Assembly (NCBI GenBank): GCA_030762895.1
Contig: JAUPTC010000101.1
Location: 1-64,000, forward strand
DNA length: 64,000 nucleotides
Origin: Sophora flavescens
Taxonomy: Eukaryota > Streptophyta > Magnoliopsida > Fabales > Fabaceae
Direction: 5' to 3'
Within the stretch, counting starts at the first letter, position 1, and each line of letters starts with the position of its first letter. This document shows positions 44,274-55,048 of this stretch, one piece after another. The notes under the pieces are model-generated. The model was not told the origin of the DNA, searched no databases, and worked only from the letters and a program-made list of their open reading frames with translations. The position numbers were made by a program, and so were the translations under genes.

Positions 44274-46916
44274 TTATTTCAAACTCAAGGCAGCTTTTGC
44301 TCTCTCAAAATCACCTCCAAAGTATAGTTTCAACCTTTGTCCATTCACTTTAAACCTCCTTTTAGATTCTGGTTCTTCCACTTCAACCGCACCATGAGCC
44401 ATCGCTTCTTTAACAATGAAAGGTCCTGACCATTTGGACTTCAACTTTCCAGGGAATAACTTCAAACACGAGTTGAATAAAAGTAATTGTTGCCCTGGAT
44501 AGAAGACTCTATGCACTATATGCTTGTCATGGTATGCCTTCACTCTTTGCTTGTAAATTACAACATTTTCATAAGCCATTAGCCTCATCTCCTCCAATTT
44601 GTTCAGCTGATCCAATCTCTTCTCACCGGCTAGAGTAGAATCAAAATTCAGAAATTTGATAGCCCAATATGCTTTGTGTTCTAGCTCTCTAGGAAGATGA
44701 CATGACTTTCTATAAACCATTTGATAAGGATAAAGACCAATTGGAGCCTTAAATGCTGTCCTATGAGCCCACAATACATCATCTAGCTTTTTTGACCAAT
44801 CTTTTCTTGAATTTGCAACAGTTTTTTCCAAGATCGTCTTGATTTCTCTGTTGGATACCTCAACTTGACCACTTGTTTGTGGATGATAAGGAGTGGCCAC
44901 CTTGTGTTTCACATTGTACTTGGTCAAAACATTTTGCAAATGATTGTTGCAAAAGTGTTTCCCTCCATCACTAATCAACACACGAGGTACTCCAAATCTT
45001 GCAAATATGTTCTTCTTGAGGAATCTTACAACCATGGCTCCATCATTTGCCAGTGAAGCAATTGCCTCCACCCACTTAGAAACATAATCTACAGCCACAA
45101 GTATGTATTGATTGGAGTATGACAATGGGAAAGGTCCCATAAAATCTATCCCCCAACAATCAAACAACTCAACTTCAAGAATGTTTTGCAATGGCATTTC
45201 ATACCTCTTCGAGATGCTTCCCACTCTTTGGCATTTGTCACATTGCTTGGCATATTGGTGTGCATCTTTGAAAAGTGTTGGCCAATATAAACCGCATTGC
45301 AACACCTTCACTGCTGTCCGGTCCCCATTATAATTCCCTCCATATGGGGAACCATGGCAATGCCAAAGAATTCCTTGAGCTTTTTCTTGATTAATGCACC
45401 TTCGAAGGATGCCATACGGGCAACTCTTAAACAGAAACGGATCATCCCAAATGTAAAAATTAGCATCCGGAAGAACTTTTTCTCTTTGCTTCCATGTGAG
45501 GCCTTCCAGAATAGTGTTTGCGGCCTTAAAGTTTGCCATATCAGCAAACCAAGGCCTCTCTTTGACCATAAACAGTTTTTCATCTGGAAATTCCTCTCTA
45601 ACTTCATTTTCTTGGACTGTTACAGCTGCATTCTCTAATCTTGACAAATGGTCAGCCACCACATTCTCACTCCCTTTGTTGTCCTTTATCTCTAGATCAA
45701 ATTCCTGCATGAGAAGAATCCAACGGATCAATCTAGGCTTTGATTCCACTTTTGTCAAGAGATATTTAAGTGCGGAATGATCACTAAACACAATGACTAT
45801 GGAGCCAATCAAATAAGACCTAAATTTTTCCAATGCAAAGACTATGGCAAGCAATTCTTTTTCAGTTGTTGCATAATGAACTTGATTCTCATTCAAGACC
45901 TTGCTTGCATAATATATTGCATGGAAAAACTTATCTTTTCTCTGTCCTAAAACAGCACCTACTGCATAATCACTAGCATCGCACATTAATTCAAAAGGTA
46001 CGTCCCAATTTGGTGCAACAATGATAGGTGCAGTGACTAATTTTTCTTTCAAAACAGTAAAAGCATGCAAACATTCAGCATGAAACTCAAAAGGACTATC
46101 CTTATTTAATAGGACGCACAAGGGTTTAGAAATTTTAGAAAAGTTTTTAATAAAACGTCTATAGAACCCGGCATGTCCCAAGAAACTTCGGACTCCTTTG
46201 ACATTCGCAGGTGGTGGAAGCTTCTCTATGACTTCTATCTTGGCTTTATCCACCTCAATTCCCTTAGCTGAAATTTTGTGACCAAGCACAATGCCTTCAT
46301 GCACCATGAAATGACACTTTTCCCAATTCAAGACCAAGTTGGTCTCTACACATCTTTGCAAAGAAGCAGCTAGGTTAGTGAGGCATAAATCAAAAGTAGA
46401 GCCAAAAATAGAAAAGTCATCCATAAAAACCTCAATAGATTTTTCAATCATATCAGAAAAAATGGATAGCATACACCTTTGAAATGTGGCTGGTGCGTTG
46501 CACAAGCCGAATGGCATCCGGCGATATGCAAAGATCCCAAATGGACACGTAAAAGCTGTCTTTTCTTGATCCTCTGGATTAACCGCAATTTGGTTGTATC
46601 CGGAATATCCATCTAGGAAGCAATAGAATGCTTGACCGGCCAATCTCTCCAGAATTTGATCCATGAATGGCAATGGGAAATGGTCCTTTCGAGTAGCTTG
46701 GTTGAGCTTGCGGTAATCAATGCACATGCTCCAACCCGTTACCGTTCTTGTGGGAATGAGCTCATTCTTTTCATTCTTGATAACCATCATCCCCCCTTTC
46801 TTAGGTACCACTTGGACCGGACTAACCCATGCACTATCCGATATAGGGTAAATCATGCCCGCTTCTAGAAGTTTCAGCACCTCCTTTCTTACAACCTCCT
46901 TCATAGTTGGATTCAA
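44274..46916 (-). CDS. pol: RT-RNase H-integrase frame of element E (880 codons)
   Basis: One open frame; it opens at a Leu codon and is really the continuation of the upstream polyprotein. RT is residues ~1-230: CIDYRKLN (65-72), catalytic D in FLDGYSGY (~102), MPFGLCNAPATFQ (~134-146), VFMDDFS (~163-169). RNase H is ~300-425: CDAS (~312), TEKELLA (~351), FSDHSALKYL (~378), ADHLSR (~421). The zinc-binding part has CDKCQR (~559-564), but the second His of the usual pair seems replaced (HGSPYGGNYNGDR). The integrase triad is D in GIDFMGPFP (~591), D in LISDGG (~650) and E in GQVEVSNR (~686), a D-35-E spacing. The C-end reads SGPFIVKEA and LKLYFGGDF. The motifs are Athila-type. The triad and RT Asp pair are intact; the zinc finger change and upstream breaks make activity doubtful. 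Confidence 0.9.
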   Translation of the reverse strand: MNPTMKEVVRKEVLKLLEAGMIYPISDSAWVSPVQVVPKKGGMMVIKNEKNELIPTRTVTGWSMCIDYRKLNQATRKDHFPLPFMDQILERLAGQAFYCFLDGYSGYNQIAVNPEDQEKTAFTCPFGIFAYRRMPFGLCNAPATFQRCMLSIFSDMIEKSIEVFMDDFSIFGSTFDLCLTNLAASLQRCVETNLVLNWEKCHFMVHEGIVLGHKISAKGIEVDKAKIEVIEKLPPPANVKGVRSFLGHAGFYRRFIKNFSKISKPLCVLLNKDSPFEFHAECLHAFTVLKEKLVTAPIIVAPNWDVPFELMCDASDYAVGAVLGQRKDKFFHAIYYASKVLNENQVHYATTEKELLAIVFALEKFRSYLIGSIVIVFSDHSALKYLLTKVESKPRLIRWILLMQEFDLEIKDNKGSENVVADHLSRLENAAVTVQENEVREEFPDEKLFMVKERPWFADMANFKAANTILEGLTWKQREKVLPDANFYIWDDPFLFKSCPYGILRRCINQEKAQGILWHCHGSPYGGNYNGDRTAVKVLQCGLYWPTLFKDAHQYAKQCDKCQRVGSISKRYEMPLQNILEVELFDCWGIDFMGPFPLSYSNQYILVAVDYVSKWVEAIASLANDGAMVVRFLKKNIFARFGVPRVLISDGGKHFCNNHLQNVLTKYNVKHKVATPYHPQTSGQVEVSNREIKTILEKTVANSRKDWSKKLDDVLWAHRTAFKAPIGLYPYQMVYRKSCHLPRELEHKAYWAIKFLNFDSTLAGEKRLDQLNKLEEMRLMAYENVVIYKQRVKAYHDKHIVHRVFYPGQQLLLFNSCLKLFPGKLKSKWSGPFIVKEAMAHGAVEVEEPESKRRFKVNGQRLKLYFGGDFERAKAALSLK

Positions 46917-47143
46917 ATTTCTTTGGGGTTGTACAACCGGCTTAAAATCACCCTCTAACAGAATTTATGCATGCAAAACGATGGGCTAATGCCTTTCAAA
47001 TCAGATATGGACCATCCTATGGCTGTTTTATGCTCTTAAAGTACCCTCACAAGCTTTTCTTCCTCCAACTTTGATAATGTGCTTCTCACAATAACAGGAT
47101 TTTCAGCATCTTCACTAAGAAACACATATTTCAAATGTGCAGG
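46917..47143 (-). pseudogene. pol: Protease-RT linker of element E, broken
   Basis: Minus-strand reading AHLKYVFLSEDAENPVIV, STLSKLEEEKLVRVL, then TAA at 47036-47038, WSISDLKGISPSFCMHK, a one-base loss near 46965, and GDFKPVVQPQRNL joining the RT frame. The reading continues across element C from LELKPLPA at 52700. Confidence 0.8.
47139..47143. repeat. Left target duplication of element C
   Basis: GCAGG, repeated exactly at 52696-52700. Confidence 0.95.
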
Positions 47144-48573
47144 TGTTGTGACTCCGGCAAGTGTACCGGGTCGTCGCAAGTAATAAAAATAACACGGTAA
47201 GTAAATATCGAGGTCGAACTCAAGGATTGGGGTACCAATTCGACTAATCCGCGGGAAGTCGGATACGTTTGGTCAAGTTACGGAAAAGTGTGGTTGAGAG
47301 AGAGAGAATCGGATCGAATTTAAATTAACAAGTCTAATTAAATAATTAACTAAAAATCAGAAAACTAAAATATCCAAGGTCACAAATCCACCTACCCAAT
47401 ATGTACACCCAAGTGATGATGAATCCCTCCCTAAATTCAATTACAATGTCAACCGGGACCCCTAAATTCTCCTAAATCCACTTCCGTGCTCATTAGGACG
47501 TATTCGATGATTTGAGTTAATTACTTGCTAGGTCTCTTAACCCTAATCTCGAATTCTGTTAATTCGTGTTCCCTATATGGTTGCACCGATCTCCTATTCA
47601 CTCTCGTGCAATATTCGATCGATGATTCTAATTCAAGTTCTAAACGCGAATCGCTGACTAAGCCTCATCACGCTTAACTAGTCAATCACGCTAGCATATA
47701 ATTGACACAATCAAATCAGAATTAGAAAACAAGAATTGAATTAAGGAGAAAGACATACATCATATCGGATTTACATCGCCATGGGTGGCTTCATTGTTCC
47801 CTCGGACGAGGGGATTAGTTCCTCATGCTCATAGACAAGCGATCGGACATAATCTCCATAAGAAAAAGGGAGACGCAGCTCCAAAGAGAAAAGAAACTAC
47901 CCTAAACGCTACTCTAAACAGTGGAAAACTGGATGCTAAAGTTGGATCCCGTTTCTGATATGCAACAGCCTTTAAATAGTAATCCTGATCTACGCTCTCT
48001 CGCGAGGCGCAGGCAGTCTCGCGAGGCGAGAATTAAAATTGGCGCGCTTTCAATTTAAACTCTCGTGAGGCGAGCAGCTCCTCGCGGGCGAGTCTTCAGT
48101 GCAGGTGTGACCTTCATCACGGCTGGGCCGTGATGGTCTCTGACTTCCAAGTCTTCATTCTTTCGCGGGGCGAGCTTCCTCTCGCGGGGCGAGTCTTCAA
48201 ACCTTAAACTGCCACGGGCGTGGTATTCATCACGGCCAAGCCGTGATGCTCTCTGTCTTGCAGGTCTTCAGACTCTCGCGAGGCGAGAGTACACTCGCGG
48301 GGCGAGTGTCTCAGAATTTCAATTTCCACTATTTCTTTGCTTTCCTTGACTCCCGGAGCTTCACTTATTTAACCTGAAAACACAAAAAGCACCCACAAGC
48401 GTAATTCTATCCAAAATAAGCTAAAAACTACACAAAAGACGCAAAACGAGTCAAAGTCCAACTTAGGAACAAAACAAGGTAAATTTGGGCGAAAACGAGA
48501 TTGAACTAGAATAAATTTGCACATAAACCCTAGTTCATCTAGTCATAAAACTAGATAAGCCAGAGGCTTATCA
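47144..48573 (-). repeat. 3' LTR of element C
   Basis: 1430 bases, minus-strand TGATAAGCC...CACAACA. Palindrome cluster 47996-48311, TATA-like minus CTATTTAAAGG at about 47969-47980. Confidence 0.95.
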
Positions 48574-49921
48574 AATACCCCAAACTTAAACCTTGCTTGT
48601 CCCCAAGCAAGCTTAAAACTCAAAAACGACTCAAGACTTGGCAAGCCTAAAGGAATCAATCGATTTCGCACAATTTTAATGCAATCAAAACAGTTTTTCT
48701 CTAATGATCTCCCCCCTACATAAATGTAATCCCCACATTCATTTACTTTAAACCATTGAGAACTCATCATTCATTCCATCATTATTCTAAGTTGAGGATC
48801 AGAGATACACACAAAGGAAGATCACCTATCTCAAACAATTGCCTTCCTCACAAGGGCATTTAAAATTTCACTTATTCGCTCAAGTTTGTCAAGGTTGTCA
48901 ACTTTTCACTCAATTTCACATATCAAGAGCACTTCCCATGAATTTGATTTTCATCTCAAAAGTAGTTCCCACGAAAACATGTATGCAACATCAGAAGGTC
49001 TTTTAAAGGTTGTAATGGGGTCTGGCTCAGGGTAGGATAATGAAGGATATTTAGGCTTAAGTCCCTAGGAACTAAGAGAGCATGAGCATTTTGGCACTTT
49101 TTCCACTCAAATTCCTTTTTCCATTTTTCATTTGGGCTCGGGTGACTACAGCCTTTTCCTTGCTAATCTTTTTGTTCTGCCCCTTTTCCTTTGGCAATTT
49201 TTTTTTTTTGTTTTCTTCTTTTCTTTTCTTTTTTTTTTTTCTGCCTTGGGCCAACCTTTATTTTCTTTTTCTCATCCCAATATGACATATCACCTCGTAG
49301 CCACCCTAAACTTAGTTTCTCACAACCTTTCTCTTGCTCATTTCCATGCTCTCCTAATCCTAAGATTGGGTTAACATGGTTTTTCGGATTTTGGCTCGTA
49401 ATGTAGGGTCATCAAGAAACAATAGGTCAATTGGGCTCAATTTGGCTAACTAGGGAACATGCATTAGGGATGGTTCTTTTTAGGCCAAGTAGTTAATTCA
49501 AATAAAATTGCCTAAATCATTTGATGCAACACATAAACATGCAAACCATATAGAGATTCAAGCAAATTCGGGAAAGTGCAACTTAACAGTGATTCACACA
49601 TTCAAAAACAGAGTTGGAGGCTCAAATCCTCACCTGGACATTTTGCAAATTGTTTGACCGAGATACGATTCCTAATGGGTGCACCCCCTCACCCCAAACT
49701 TATCATAAATCAAGTAATCACAACAAAATTCTCAAAGTTCAGTTTTCAATTTTTAAGTGGGGATAAATTTTTCTAACTTGGAACCTAGTGGAAATCATCA
49801 ATGGTCAAATAATTCATGCAATTAATCTATGCTAAATTCAATTAACATCCAACAAGCTTGCCGACACGACAATTCATACAAAAACTCTTGATCTTCTCAA
49901 ATTATTCAAGAGTGACAAACA

Positions 49922-49952
<31 letters not shown>

Positions 49953-49979
49953 GTTAAGAGAAGAGAAGGATACCTAGCT
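48574..49979 (-). other. Polypurine tract and 3' non-coding region of element C
   Basis: The tract is at 48574-48590 (minus TTTAAGTTTGGGGTATT). The remaining 1.4 kb has no supported ORF; frames at 49082-49406 are T-rich low complexity (49190-49275). 49370-49500 resembles the A non-coding region. Confidence 0.75.
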
Positions 49980-51066
49980 TGGGTTGCCTCCCAAGAAGCG
50001 CTTGTTTAACGTCCCGAGCTTGACTTATTAAGAAGCATCCACCTGGATCCCATAGTCTGTGGTACAGAGGCCAACGGACGCTCATCATATCAAATCCTCC
50101 ACCCGGATCAAATGGTAATTGGAGTGGAGATCGTAGCATCAATATGACCTTATCATCCACTCCACCCAGCCAGTGTGTGAAAACTCCATTGACCTCCGTA
50201 CTGATGAACTCACTTCCTCTCGGGCCAAATGGTGTTTTCACGAGGAAGTGTGCTAGACAAGTGGGAGGGTCTAATTTACCGGTGTCCACACATGCATGCA
50301 AGCCAACATATTTATTTAACGCATCCAAATCAGGTTGCTTGGCAAGCATGGTGGAATCCTCCGCCACTTTATCTTCATCTTGATCTCTACCCCCTTGCTC
50401 CAGTGCCTTGTCCTTTGCCAACTCCTCTTCCTTAGGTTGCTCTTCCTCAACATGTGGTTGTTCAGGGGCCATGACACTTGCTAATTCCTCTTCCTTAGAT
50501 TGTTCTTCCTCAACATGTGGTAGTTCTTCCTCAACTCCCTGAGAACTAGTTACATCCCAGTCATATCCCAACATCCCACTGCTTCTAGTTGTTGTGGCAT
50601 TGCATTGGTTCTTAGGATCGTTCTCGGTAACAACTGGGAAAGTCTCTGGGGGATGCTCATTTATTTGCCTTGCGAGTTGGGCAATCTTCATCTCTAATGC
50701 CGCATGCGTCTTCTCAAATGATGTGGCCATCCTGTCAATGACTGCATTTGTATTGATTGACACTTTCTCAAGTGTCGCACTCAACCTCTCAAGAGCCAAC
50801 TCCCAAGGTTGTGGTTGCCAATTTTGTTGAGGTTGTTGTTCCCAGTTCTGTTGAGGTTGTGGTTGCCAGGCTAGACCATCGTCAGCATTACTCCAAGCAA
50901 AATCCGGATGGTCTCTACTCATATCACCCCAATACTGATTCTGACTCTGATAGTTGTTCTGGGGCACGCTGTCATTATGCCATGGTTCCACATATACTTG
51001 AGGGAAGTAGAACGGACAACTCCAAGTGTCATGGTTCCCATCACAATATTCGCAACCCGGAAGCAT
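49954..51066 (-). CDS. Gag-remnant fused to unrecognised domain, element C
   Basis: Intact ORF of 370 codons from ATG at 51066; the frame is open a little further, to 51105, but without an ATG. It has a zinc knuckle CEYCDGNHDTWSC (C-x2-C-x3-H-x4-C, the same spacing as CDFCGGDHENRNC in E gag), then a Gln/Trp/Pro-rich stretch, a helical stretch with MKIAQLARQINEH and NDPKNQCNATTTRSS that aligns with the C-end of E gag (ENQIGQLAKQF, NPKEQCKAVTLRSG). Next come acidic repeats with PHVEEEQ, then at about residues 252-322 the domain shared with D (NKYVGLHACVDTGKLDPP, FTHWLGGVDDKVILMLRSPL, PFDPGGG). The last ~45 residues run into the conserved block, so they may not be original. The product may be a stripped-down nucleocapsid with an added domain. 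Confidence 0.8.
   Translation of the reverse strand: MLPGCEYCDGNHDTWSCPFYFPQVYVEPWHNDSVPQNNYQSQNQYWGDMSRDHPDFAWSNADDGLAWQPQPQQNWEQQPQQNWQPQPWELALERLSATLEKVSINTNAVIDRMATSFEKTHAALEMKIAQLARQINEHPPETFPVVTENDPKNQCNATTTRSSGMLGYDWDVTSSQGVEEELPHVEEEQSKEEELASVMAPEQPHVEEEQPKEEELAKDKALEQGGRDQDEDKVAEDSTMLAKQPDLDALNKYVGLHACVDTGKLDPPTCLAHFLVKTPFGPRGSEFISTEVNGVFTHWLGGVDDKVILMLRSPLQLPFDPGGGFDMMSVRWPLYHRLWDPGGCFLISQARDVKQALLGRQPKLGILLFS
49980..50024 (-). promoter_or_regulatory. Conserved post-ORF block (C copy)
   Basis: The minus strand reads GACGTTAAACAAGCGCTT, CTTGGGAGGCAACCCAAG. Here it lies inside the end of the ORF, because the old stop seems lost. Confidence 0.7.
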
Positions 51067-51238
51067 TCCTTCGTGTACCTTGCATACAAAACAAGGCAAG
51101 ACCAAGTGGAATCAAAGAAGTAGAGAGATAGTAGAAAATAAAAAAAGAAAATAATAAAAATCAAAATAAAAAATAAGAACAAAAATAACTTAACCAAATA
51201 ATCAAACTTCCCTAAAATTAGTAAAACTGGTTGTGCCA

Positions 51239-51257
51239 ATCCCCGGCAACGGCGCCA
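51239..51257 (-). other. Primer binding site of element C, tRNA-Asp
   Basis: Minus-strand TGGCGCCGTTGCCGGGGAT, a perfect 19-base match, six bases from the LTR end at 51264. Confidence 0.95.
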
Positions 51258-51263
51258 AAAACT

Positions 51264-52695
51264 TGTTGTGACTCCGGCAAGTGTACCGGGTCGTCGCAAG
51301 TAATAAAAATAACACGGTAAGTAAATACCGAGGTCGAACTCAAGGATTGGGGTACCAATTCGACTAATCCGCGGGAAGTCGGATACGTTTGGTCAAGTTA
51401 CGGAAAAGTGTGGTTGAGAGAGAGAGAATCGGATCGAATTTAAATTAACAAGTCTAATTAAATAATTAACTAAAAATCAGAAAACTAAAATATCCAAGGT
51501 CACAAATCCACCTACCCAATATGTACACCCAAGTGATGATGAATCCCTCCCTAAATTCAATTACAATGTCAACCGGGACCCCTAAATTCTCCTAAATCCA
51601 CTTCCGTGCTCATTAGGACGTATTCGATGATTTGAGTTAATTACTTGCTAGGTCTCTTAACCCTAATCTCGAATTCTGTTAATTCGTGTTCCCTATATGG
51701 TTGCACCAATCTCCTATTCACTCTCGTGCAATATTCGATCGATGATTCTAATTCAAGTTCTAAACGCGAATCGCTGACTAAGCCTCATCACGCTTAACTA
51801 GTCAATCACGCTAGCATATAATTGACACAATCAAATCAGAATTAGAAAACAAGAATTGAATTAAGGAGAAAGACATACATCATATCGGATTTACATCGCC
51901 ATGGGTGGCTTCATTGTTCCCTCGGACGAGGGGATTAGTTCCTCATGCTCATAGACAAGCGATCGGACATAATCTCCATAAGAAAAAGGGAGACGCGGCT
52001 CCAAAGAGAAAAGAAACTACCCTAAACGCTACTCTAAACAGTGGAAAACTGGATGCTAAAGTTGGATCCCGTTTCTGATATGCAACAGCCTTTAAATAGT
52101 AATCCTGATCTGCGCTCTCTCGCGAGGCGAGCAGTCTCTCGCGAGGCGAGAATTAAAATTGGCGTGCTTTCAATTTAAACTCTCGCGAGGCGAGCAGCTC
52201 CTCGCGGGGCGAGTCTTCAATTCTGGGCTGTGACCTTCATCACGGCTGGGCCGTGATGGTCTCTGACTTCCAAGTCTTCATTCTTTCGCGGGGCGAGCTT
52301 CCTCTCGCGGGGCGAGTCTTCAAACCTTAAACTGCCACGGGCGTGGTATTCATCACGGCTAAGCCGTGATGCTCTCTGTCTTGCAGGTCTTCAGACTCTC
52401 GCGAGGCGAGTACACTCATGAGGCGCAGTGTCTCGTAATTTCAATTTCCACTATTTCTTTGCTTTCCTTGACTCCCGGAGCTTCACTTATTTAACCTGAA
52501 AACACAAAAAGCACCCACAAGCGTAATTCTATCCAAAATAAGCTAAAAACTACACAAAAGACGCAAAACGAGTCAAAGTCCAACTTAGGAACAAAACAAG
52601 GTAAATTTGGGCGAAAACGAGATTGAACTAGAATAAATTTGCACATAAACCCTAGTTCATCTAGTCATAAAACTAGATAAGCCAGAGGCTTATCA
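51264..52695 (-). repeat. 5' LTR of element C
   Basis: 1432 bases. Palindrome cluster 52116-52435, TATA-like box (minus CTATTTAAAGG) at about 52089-52100. Near its 3' end the words GGCAAGTGTACC and GCAAGTAATAA are shared with E and, in part, A and D. Confidence 0.95.
52116..52435 (-). promoter_or_regulatory. Palindrome cluster upstream of TATA box, element C
   Basis: Repeated CTCGCGAGGCGAG-type words, TCGCGGGGCGAG, and CATCACGG..CCGTGATG pairs. On the minus strand it lies right upstream of the TATA-like box. It is the only part of the LTR where the two copies differ heavily. Confidence 0.6.
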
Positions 52696-52700
52696 GCAGG
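52696..52700. repeat. Right target duplication of element C
   Basis: GCAGG, exact. Confidence 0.95.
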
Positions 52701-53617
52701 CAGCGGTTTGAGCTCAAGTTTGGGCTTCTCTTGCACTTCATCTTTCTTGAGCTCTTCCTTCTTAGTGTAGACAGCAACTTGCCTTTGTTGGGCTTCCAAA
52801 CTGCGCAAGCATTCTTCTATTTCTTTTTCCTCTTCTTCATCAAGATTTTCAATGGAATGCACTAATATCTTCTCAAGAGGAGTATAAGGGAGCTGCTGTC
52901 CCACGACTTCACTAGCTATTACATCCACTTTATCCATGCGAAAACAACTCTCTTTATCACTTGGATGGTGTATGGCCTCAAAGACATTAAAAATGACTTC
53001 TTCATCTTGCACTCTAAGTTGGACACCTTGTTGGACATCTATTAAAGCGCGGCCAGTTGCTAGGAAAGGTTTCCCCATTATAAGGAGTATCTCAATTTCC
53101 TCTTCCATATCTAATATCACAAAATCATCCGGAAAGATAAATTTATCTATTTTTACCAACACATCTTCTAGAATTCCATATGGATATTTGATGGACCGAT
53201 CCGCCAATTGGAGTGACATTCTTGTAGGCTTAACCTCTCCTTCTCCTAGCTTCTTCAAAATGGACAATGGTATGAGATTAATGCTTGCTCCTAAATCACA
53301 AAGGGCCTTGCCAATAGTCATATTCCCTATAGTACAAGGGATGGTAAAACTACTGGGATCCTTGAGTTTTGGAGGTAACTTCCTCTGAAAAATGGCACTA
53401 CATTCTTCCATTAAAGCCACCGTCTCATCTTCCCTAAACTTCCTCTTCTTTGTAAGCAACTCTTTCATGAATTTTGCATAAGTAGGCATTTGTTCCAATG
53501 CTTCGACAAATTGATTTGCAACCTCTTGAAGATGTCAAGGAATCTAGAAAATTGTTCTTCCTTCTCCTTCTTCTTACTCACATGAGGATAAGGTAGTTTC
53601 ACATAAGGGGGAATTTC
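52696..53617 (-). pseudogene. pol: Protease region of element E
   Basis: Minus strand. After TAA at 53618-53620 the reading continues PPYVKLPYPH and EEQFSRFLDIFKRLQ, loses a few bases near 53515, then from 53498 is open to the C insertion. It holds the aspartic protease motif CDLGASINLIP (near 53285-53320) and PFLATGRALIDV (near 53040-53075), and ends LELKPLPA at 52700. It would process the polyprotein. The single stop and small deletion separate it from gag. Confidence 0.85.
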
Positions 53618-55048
53618 TTAAGGCTTGCCCTTCTCTCTCAACAATTGACTCTTAGTTTTTCTCAAGTGTGATTCCTCATCAACTAGCTTTCTCTTCTTTT
53701 CATTATTCTTTTCTTGATCACTATCCTCATCTTCTCTTGCTTCTTCCAACTCACTCTTATCAATTTCAACTTCTTTATCAACAATTTTCTGTTCAACAGG
53801 GGGTGTAATGACTTTACCACTCCTCAAAGTCACTGCCTTGCATTGTTCCTTCGGGTTAACCACTGTATTGCCAGATAAATTGCTGTTTGACTGCTCTGCA
53901 AACTGCTTTGCTAGCTGCCCAATCTGATTTTCCAGATTTTTGATTGATGATTCGGTGTTTTTGAAGTTGGATTGAGTTACTTGAATGAATTGAGAAAGAG
54001 CATCCTCCAATTTGAGTTTCTTCTCTTGAACTTGCTTTTGTGGTGGAGGATTGTTTGCTTGAGGAACTTCTTGTTTCCAATTGACATTAGGATGCTTCCT
54101 CCAACCTTGATTGTACGGATTAGAGTAAGAATTCTGCCCTTGTCTTGAATAATTCCCCATATAGTTCTCTTCCTCTTGAGGATCATTAGATGCTTCACAA
54201 TTACGGTTCTCATGATCTCCTCCACAAAAATCACAGCTCATTACTTGTTGTGCTTGTGTTGGCCCCACATTCATGGCATGAAGTTGCTTTGTGATTGCAT
54301 CCAATTGATTTGTGAGGATTTTGTTTTGAGCCAGTATTGCATTTTGAGACTCAAGCTCAAATATCCATTTCTTTGATGTGTTCCCTCTATCATGTTTCAT
54401 AAGATAATCATTGGATGCCATAGCTTCAATCAACCTTAAGGCTTCTTCCGCTGTTTTGGAATTCATAGAACCTCCCACCGAAATGTCCAACATAAGCTTT
54501 GTTGATGGCCTCAATCCATTAGAAAAAATTTGCATTTGTTGAAGATCATCAAAGCCATGATTGGGACACTTTCTTAGAAACTCCTTGAATCTTTCCCAAG
54601 CATCATATAAGGTTTCACCATCACGTTGCATAAAGCTTGAGATTTCACCTCTCATCTTCACAAATTTTGACGGTGGAAAATACCTTGCTAAGAACTTCTC
54701 TTCCAAATCATCCCAAGTTGTGATACTTCCTTGAGGTTGAGATTGGAGCCATGCTTTGGCTCTATCTCGCAGTGAAAAAGGGAACAACCGCAACCTTATC
54801 GCATCATCGGTAGCTCCATTAATCTTGAGAGTCTCACATATCTCTATGAAATTCGAGACATGATTATTCGGATCTTCGGCTTCACCTCCTCCAAACTGAT
54901 TTTACTGCATAATATTGAGTAAAGCTGGTTTGATCTCGAAGTTATTCGCAGCTACCGGTGGTCTAACAATGCTTGAGTGATTTCAGTTGGTTGGACCATT
55001 GGAATACTCTCCCAATGTTCTCCGGTTCCTATCCACATTTTCAGTCAT
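53618..55048 (-). pseudogene. gag: Gag of element E
   Basis: ATG at 55048 (MTENVDRNRR). A stop and shift near 54980 and a TAG/TAA-type stop near 54905 break the N-terminal part; then the frame is open for over 400 codons to TAA at 53618. Features: AIRLRLFPFSLRDRAKAWL, RYFPPSKF, the Ty3/gypsy gag core; zinc knuckle CDFCGGDHENRNC (near 54200-54235); Asn/Gln-rich stretch; NPKEQCKAVTLRSGK; Lys/Glu-rich end. It builds the particle and binds RNA. The N-terminal breaks suggest a pseudogene. Confidence 0.85.

Larger units (their letters stand above)
47144..52695 (-). mobile_element. Element C: young non-autonomous Athila-like LTR retrotransposon
   Basis: 5552 bases inside the pol gene of E. LTRs 51264-52695 (5') and 47144-48573 (3'), exact 5-bp target duplication, intact tRNA-Asp primer site, one ~370-codon ORF, conserved block, non-coding part and polypurine tract. 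No protease, RT or integrase. Outside the palindrome cluster the LTRs differ at only about four places, so insertion is recent. E-like proteins are the natural helper. Confidence 0.95.

Noticed and set aside
49082..49406. Three overlapping T-rich ORFs with hydrophobic products
   Set aside because: Low-complexity poly-T/C sequence in the C non-coding region; would code for Phe/Leu runs in several frames at once.
50144..51131. Plus-strand ORFs opposite the C gene (79, 78 and 124 codons)
   Set aside because: Antisense shadows of the minus-strand coding frame.
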